The notes below the pieces were generated by a model, which was given only the letters and a program-made list of their open reading frames with translations, searched no databases and was not told the origin of the DNA. From positions 1 to 9,332 of the forward strand of contig PMYM01000158.1 of NCBI GenBank assembly GCA_003171235.1: a stretch of DNA of 9,332 nucleotides, given 5' to 3'. The DNA comes from Phycisphaerales bacterium (GTDB lineage: Bacteria > Planctomycetota > Phycisphaerae > SM23-33). How positions within the stretch are numbered: the first letter of the stretch is position 1; the number at the start of each line of letters is the position of its first letter. This document shows positions 5,945-9,332 of the stretch, piece after piece. Made by a program: the position numbers and the translations under genes.

Positions 5945-6062
5945 TAGTCTGTCACAGCAAAAACGATGGGTAGGTTCTTTGGTGGCACAGGCTTTCCAGC
6001 CTGTGCGCGCACAGCCTAGAAAGGCTGTGCCACCCGTGGAATTTTCTGTTACAGACTACTAG
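5941..6062. mobile_element. MITE-like element with terminal inverted repeats and internal hairpin
   Basis: The left end CTAGTAGTCTGTCACAG (from 5941) and the right end CTGTTACAGACTACTAG (to 6062) are inverted repeats that match at 19 of 21 bases when extended into the flanking A/T run. Inside, two 26-base arms (5981-6006 and 6009-6034) are complementary at 23 positions around a 2-base loop. The arms contain GGCACAGGCTTTCCAGCC, a motif I recall as a very common planctomycete intergenic repeat (read as AQAFQPV or KAVPP in spurious ORFs). There is no transposase inside. Both ends finish in CTAG, so a duplicated target (TA or CTAG) cannot be told apart from the repeat. It could equally be a REP-like unit moved by a transposase encoded elsewhere. 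Confidence 0.75.
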
Positions 6063-6073
6063 ACGCATTAGTA

Positions 6074-6127
6074 CCGTAGGGTGGGAGCCGGAAGGGCGAG
6101 CGACTGTTGGGTTGCTCGCGCAATTCG
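6074..6127 (-). repeat. Block B-like repeat, copy 3 (diverged, reverse orientation)
   Basis: The unit begins CCGTAGGG (6074-6081), the reverse complement of the block B border. It continues to arms GCGAGCGAC (6096-6104) and GTTGCTCGC (6111-6119), which pair at 8 of 9 positions, and ends GCAATTCG. The last 17 bases match the block B reverse complement (GTTGCACGCGGAATTCC) at 14 positions; the middle is longer and diverged. It lies upstream of the metallo-hydrolase gene. Confidence 0.45.
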
Positions 6128-6153
6128 TGCAGGTTCGATAAGAGGTCATAGAC

Positions 6154-7008
6154 GTGGCAGCGAAATCCAAACCGCAGGTAAACGTTACGGCCGAACGCGA
6201 TCCCACGCAGGTGGTCGAGGGCCTGTGGTGGGTGGGGCGCGGGCCGTGGGGCATGTTGCCGGCGCTGACGTCGGTCGGCGACGCCAACATCTGGCTGATC
6301 CGGGGCGAGAAGTTCGACGTGCTGGTGGACGTCGGGGGCGGGCCGTCGCTGGCGCCGCTGGAAGGGCGGATTCGCCAGGCCGGCGGCGACCCCAGGCGCG
6401 TCAGGGAGATATGGCTGACGCACTCGCACTACGACCATACCTGCAACGCGGCTAGGTGGCTGGCCAAGTACCCCCGCGCCCGGTGCGTCATGTCGGCCAC
6501 GGCGGCAGAGTTCTTCCGGCGGCGGGATCTACGGCTGACAGGCATGGCGATGTTCCCGGGGTTGAAATACCAAATCCCCCGGCGGCTAAGCGCGGTGCGC
6601 ACGGGCAACGTGCTGGAATGCCCGCCGTATCGGTTCCGCGCGGTGGAGCTGCCCGGCCACACGCCTGACTGCGTGGGCTTTCGCGGCCTGATAGCGGGGG
6701 TGGACGCGATGTTCACCGGCGACGCCATCATCGGCGACCAGGGGGCGGTGCGCGGCAGCATCGGCTGGCTGGACGGGCTGTGGCTGTCGGACGTGAGGGT
6801 CTACCAGCGGACGCTGCAAAAAGTGGCGGGCGACCCGCCCGGGCTGATTCTCCCCGGCCACGGCGTGCCGCATTACGGCCCGGCGGCCAAAAGGTCGCTG
6901 CGGAATTGCGTCAGGCGCATCGGCAAACTGCTGGCCATCCCCAACCTGCCCAGCATGATGCCCCTCTTCCCGCCCGACGCCGAAGTGGCCGACTGGAAGA
7001 AGAAGTAG
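6154..7008 (+). CDS. Metallo-beta-lactamase-fold hydrolase
   Basis: A 284-residue protein with a GTG start preceded by AGAGG (6141-6145) at 8 bases. It has the full metal-binding set of the MBL superfamily: THSHYDH (His90, His92, Asp94, His95), LPGHT (His169), FTGD (Asp191) and LPGHG (His237). This is the glyoxalase II-like arrangement expected to bind two metal ions. NIWLI and LVDVGGG upstream match the usual beginning of the fold. No signal peptide is visible, so it is probably cytosolic. The substrate is unknown; thioester hydrolysis or a related reaction is plausible from the family only. The TAG stop (7006-7008) overlaps the first bases of block A copy 2, so the repeat begins exactly at the gene end. 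No partner gene is evident. Confidence 0.92.
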   Translation: MAAKSKPQVNVTAERDPTQVVEGLWWVGRGPWGMLPALTSVGDANIWLIRGEKFDVLVDVGGGPSLAPLEGRIRQAGGDPRRVREIWLTHSHYDHTCNAARWLAKYPRARCVMSATAAEFFRRRDLRLTGMAMFPGLKYQIPRRLSAVRTGNVLECPPYRFRAVELPGHTPDCVGFRGLIAGVDAMFTGDAIIGDQGAVRGSIGWLDGLWLSDVRVYQRTLQKVAGDPPGLILPGHGVPHYGPAAKRSLRNCVRRIGKLLAIPNLPSMMPLFPPDAEVADWKKK

Positions 7009-7048
7009 GGCACGCTGATTACTCGCGGAGGCGAGAAATCTGCGTGCC
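7007..7048 (+). repeat. Block A hairpin repeat, copy 2
   Basis: The sequence AGGGCACGCTGATTACTCGC, GGA, then GGCGAGAAATCTGCGTGCC folds on itself and matches the reverse complement of 5414-5456, with one deletion and a few substitutions. It overlaps the stop codon of the metallo-hydrolase gene by two bases and runs directly into block B copy 4. Confidence 0.7.
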
Positions 7049-7090
7049 GATTCCCGGAATTCGCGTCCAACAAAGTTGCACGCCCTACGG
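7046..7090 (+). repeat. Block B hairpin repeat, copy 4
   Basis: Arms GCGTCCAAC (7063-7071) and GTTGCACGC (7075-7083) pair at 8 of 9 positions around AAA. The flanks GATTCCCGGAATT and CCTACGG match copy 2 at 5486-5530. The mismatch in the left arm suggests decay or absence of selection for pairing. Confidence 0.75.
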
Positions 7091-7169
7091 TTGATGTTCT
7101 ATTGCTTTGAGCATTTCTCAAGCGTTTTCCCCATGGTCCCGGCAAGTTCTCACCACACGGTTGCGTTCC

Positions 7170-7178
7170 TGCTATATT
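7170..7178 (+). promoter_or_regulatory. Extended -10 promoter candidate for the MFS gene
   Basis: TG, one base, then TATATT (7173-7178) forms an extended -10 element 25 bases upstream of the ATG at 7204. No good -35 hexamer stands 16-18 bases further upstream, which extended -10 promoters tolerate. Together with the repeats before it, this suggests independent transcription of the transporter. Confidence 0.4.
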
Positions 7179-7203
7179 AGCGATTCATGTGTAAGGTCGT
7201 GGC

Positions 7204-8529
7204 ATGAGCGGCGGCGAGCAGGGCAAAAGCGGCAACGGGGGGCTGCGGGGCATGACCCGCGCCCTGCGCAGCCGGAACTACTCCCTGTTCTTCTCCGGGC
7301 AGTTCGTCAGCATGATCGGCACGTGGATGCAGGCCACGGCGATCGGGTGGTTGGTGCACGAGCCGCTGCGGCTGGGCATCCTGGGATTTATCGCCCAGAG
7401 CCCGGCGTTCATCATTTCGCCGGTGGCCGGCGTGCTGGCCGACCGCCTGGATCGGCGGCGGATTCTCATGGCCGCCCAGACGCTGCTGATGCTGCAGGCG
7501 GCGGCACTGGGGATGCTGGGCCTGCTGGACCGCCTGAGCTTCCAGGCTATCCTGCCCTTGTACCTGATCAGCGGCCTGGCCACGGCGGTGGAGATCCCCA
7601 CGCGGCAGTCTTTCCTCATCGAGATGGTCGACCGCCAGGAGGACCTGGCCAACGCCATCCCGCTGAACTCATTCCTGATGAACCTTACCAAGCTGATCGG
7701 CCCGGCCATGGGCGGGTTGTTGCTGGCCGGTCTGGCCGGCATCACCAATAGCGAGACGCGCAGCGCCGGCTGGTGCTTCATCATTAACGCCGTCAGTTTC
7801 CTGGCGGTGCTGTGGGCGCTGGCGGCCATGCGGACCAAGCCCCGCCAGGCCCACCCCGCTCGCCACCCGCCTATCTGGCACGGGCTGAAGGAGGGCATTG
7901 TCTATGCCTATGGCTTTACCCCCATCCGCTGGATACTGACGCTGCTGATGATGGTCAGCCTGATGGGCACGCCGTACAACGTGCTGATGCCCCAATACGT
8001 CAGCGTGGTCTTGCGGGGCAACGTCAAGGATTTCGGATACCTCCAGGGCGCGCCGGCCGTGGGGGCGATCATCGGGGCCATTTTCCTGGCCAGCCGCTCC
8101 AGTGTGCGCGGGCTGGACAAGGTGGTGCCGGGGGCGGCGTGCATCTTCGGCCTGGGGCTGATCCTCTTCTCGCTGACCAGCCAGCTTTACCTGGCGGCCC
8201 TGGCGCTGGTGATCGTCGGGGTGGGCATGATGCTCTGCATCGCCGGTTGCAACACGATCTTGCAGACCCTGGTGGACGACGACAAGCGCGGGCGCGTCAT
8301 GAGCCTCTTTGCCCTATCCTTCATCAGCATGACCCCCATCGGCGGGCTGATCATGGGCTTTTTGGCCGACCGCACCAGCGTGCCCACCGCCCTGAAGGTC
8401 GGCGGCATGGCCTGCATCGTCGCCGGCATCCTCTTCGTGCAGAAACTGCCCCAGATTCGACTGGCCGCCCGGCCGGTGCTTATCCGAAAAGGCATACTGC
8501 CGGCTTCGGAAGAGCCGATGCTCAAGTGA
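7204..8529 (+). CDS. MFS transporter, MFS_3 (DUF894/EntS-like) exporter family
   Basis: A 441-residue inner membrane protein. AAGG (7193-7196) precedes the ATG by 7 bases; an internal Met at residue 17 (MTRALRSRNYSLFF) also resembles family starts. The N-terminal SRNYSLFFSGQFVSMIGTWMQ, the loop ADRLDRRRILM between helices 2 and 3, and the later LVDDDKRGRVMSLF and GFLADRTS segments are characteristic of the MFS_3 branch, which includes siderophore and drug exporters. About twelve hydrophobic segments are evident across the length, and size is usual for the family. The exported compound cannot be inferred, as no biosynthetic or regulatory gene lies beside it. A GC-rich hairpin follows the stop. 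Confidence 0.92.
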   Translation: MSGGEQGKSGNGGLRGMTRALRSRNYSLFFSGQFVSMIGTWMQATAIGWLVHEPLRLGILGFIAQSPAFIISPVAGVLADRLDRRRILMAAQTLLMLQAAALGMLGLLDRLSFQAILPLYLISGLATAVEIPTRQSFLIEMVDRQEDLANAIPLNSFLMNLTKLIGPAMGGLLLAGLAGITNSETRSAGWCFIINAVSFLAVLWALAAMRTKPRQAHPARHPPIWHGLKEGIVYAYGFTPIRWILTLLMMVSLMGTPYNVLMPQYVSVVLRGNVKDFGYLQGAPAVGAIIGAIFLASRSSVRGLDKVVPGAACIFGLGLILFSLTSQLYLAALALVIVGVGMMLCIAGCNTILQTLVDDDKRGRVMSLFALSFISMTPIGGLIMGFLADRTSVPTALKVGGMACIVAGILFVQKLPQIRLAARPVLIRKGILPASEEPMLK

Positions 8530-8536
8530 CGGTTAT

Positions 8537-8581
8537 GGCGGACCAATTCGGTCAGGCCCGGCGATCCCTGGCCGGTCCGCC
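8537..8581 (+). terminator. Hairpin after the MFS gene, possible terminator
   Basis: GGCGGACC (8537-8544) and GGTCCGCC (8574-8581) form a perfect 8-bp GC-rich stem starting 8 bases after the stop at 8529. The 29-base loop can pair further within itself (GGCC elements). No T-run follows directly; the nearest is TTTTT at 8609-8613. Termination is likely from position but not certain. Confidence 0.5.
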
Positions 8582-8682
8582 CGTGCGATGGTTCAGGTGC
8601 GGCGGCCGTTTTTGCCAGTTCGGCGCCCTGAAACTTATTGGACGCGACAGGCCAAGCCGGGTATGCTATGGGTGGACCTTAC

Positions 8683-8690
8683 GGAGGAGG
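8683..8690 (+). promoter_or_regulatory. Strong ribosome binding site deciding a TTG start
   Basis: GGAGGAGG lies 7 bases before TTG 8698. No ATG or GTG is in frame at a suitable distance, and only this start gives a complete signal peptide and lipobox to the amidase. Confidence 0.75.
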
Positions 8691-8697
8691 TCGTGCG

Positions 8698-9332
8698 TTG
8701 AGACGATGGATCGGTTTGGCGATGTGCGTGCTGATCGCGGTGGCGGCCGGCTGCACCAACAACACAATTGCCCCTCAGCCGCAGGTTCCCGAAGGCTTCG
8801 TCAGCGCGGGCCAACTGGCCGGGCAGACAGGCCTCAAGCTGGTCCGCTGCACGCCCACCTGCGCCGTGCTGGAAGGCGGCCCCAACTCCGTGGTGATGAT
8901 TTGCGACCCGGGCGGGGCCATTTACGTCAACGGCAAGCAGGTCTGCTCGCGCCAGAGGGTCATCGCCGCCGAAGATACCGTGTACGTGCCGGCCGAGGCC
9001 GTCTCCGCCGTCCGCTCGCGCCTGCGGTCAATCCGCCTGAGCGTCGGCGCCCCGCCGCCCGCCCCCGACGACACCCGCATCCTGACGATAGAACCTCTCT
9101 CGCCCGAGCCGCTGCGCGAGACGCCGGTCAAGGGCGTGGTGGTGCTGGACGCCGGCCACGGCGGATCCGACCCGGGCACCATGGCCTACAAGGGCATGAT
9201 GGAAAAGGAACTCAACCTCAAGATCGCCCAAGCCGTCCGCGACCGGCTGGCGCGGCGCGGCGTCAAGGCCATCATGACCCGCGACAGCGACGTGCTGATC
9301 GACCTGACCGAGCGGGCCGAGATCGCCAACCG
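8698..9332 (+). CDS. N-acetylmuramoyl-L-alanine amidase (Amidase_3), lipoprotein, N-terminal part
   Basis: The gene runs off the window; 211 codons are visible. It is predicted to hydrolyse the bond between MurNAc and L-Ala in peptidoglycan, at the cell envelope. From the TTG start, residues 1-19 form a signal peptide (MRRWIGLAMCVLIAVAAGC) with lipobox VAAGC and Cys19. Residues of about 60-100 (VVMICDPGGAIYVNGKQV ... VYVPAEAV) resemble a copper amine oxidase N-terminal-like domain, often found before amidases. The catalytic domain starts near residue 148 with VVVLDAGHGGSDPG (zinc ligand His154) and MEKELNLKIA (Glu169), followed by MTRDSDVLIDLTERAEIAN, all typical of Amidase_3. The remaining zinc ligand and catalytic Glu would lie beyond the window. 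A planctomycete with peptidoglycan would be consistent with this gene. Confidence 0.9.
   Translation, partial: MRRWIGLAMCVLIAVAAGCTNNTIAPQPQVPEGFVSAGQLAGQTGLKLVRCTPTCAVLEGGPNSVVMICDPGGAIYVNGKQVCSRQRVIAAEDTVYVPAEAVSAVRSRLRSIRLSVGAPPPAPDDTRILTIEPLSPEPLRETPVKGVVVLDAGHGGSDPGTMAYKGMMEKELNLKIAQAVRDRLARRGVKAIMTRDSDVLIDLTERAEIAN

Noticed and set aside
5568..6062. Alternative-frame ORF ending in the MITE-like element
   Set aside because: It overlaps the 5546 gene in another frame, and its C-terminus is the translated repeat (AQAFQPV...KAVPP), a familiar artefact.
8660..8690. TATGCT near 8662 as a -10 element for the amidase
   Set aside because: Only a poor -35 candidate (TTGGAC, 18 bases upstream) accompanies it; not strong enough to list.

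Overview
The window is GC-rich bacterial chromosome with compact genes, lipoprotein signal peptides and many short intergenic hairpin repeats. The gene families (a Gfo/Idh/MocA oxidoreductase of a type I associate with planctomycete lipid A loci, a zinc alcohol dehydrogenase with a long structural-zinc loop, lipoprotein enzymes, a lipoprotein amidase) and repeats of the 'AQAFQPV...KAVPP' type suggest a member of the Planctomycetota, perhaps Phycisphaerae. This assignment rests on recalled family resemblance and is moderate at best.

Layout: (1) 1-555, 3' end of a Gfo/Idh/MocA oxidoreductase, plus strand. (2) 674-1612, a TPR lipoprotein of about 50% GC in a background near 70%, with seven perfectly spaced 34-residue repeats. 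(3) 1705-3279, minus strand, a lipoprotein of the nucleotide pyrophosphatase/alkaline phosphatase superfamily that appears to have lost part of its metal site. (4) 3433-4695, a zinc-dependent medium-chain dehydrogenase, divergent from (3). (5) 4897-5406, purE. (6) 5546-5944, a small unknown protein with two membrane segments. (7) 6154-7008, a metallo-beta-lactamase-fold hydrolase. (8) 7204-8529, an MFS exporter of the MFS_3 type. (9) 8698 to the window end, the N-terminal part of a lipoprotein N-acetylmuramoyl-L-alanine amidase with a TTG start.

The genes do not form an obvious single pathway. Most are separated by 90-210 bases, so they look like independently transcribed housekeeping and envelope genes. 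No CRISPR array, rRNA, tRNA or full insertion sequence was found.

The most distinctive content is between the genes. A hairpin repeat (here 'block B', one arm GTTGCACGC followed by CCCTACGG) occurs four times in both orientations, at 572-604, 5486-5530, 6074-6127 and 7046-7090. A second unit ('block A') occurs at 5414-5456 and inverted at 7007-7048. A third ('block C') occurs at 4836-4875 and inverted at 5462-5487. A 122-bp MITE-like element (5941-6062) with 21-bp terminal inverted repeats carries a long internal hairpin and supplies the stop codon of gene (6). These units lie in the spacers, mostly just after stop codons, and are combined in different orders, as expected of a mobile or REP-like family in this genome.
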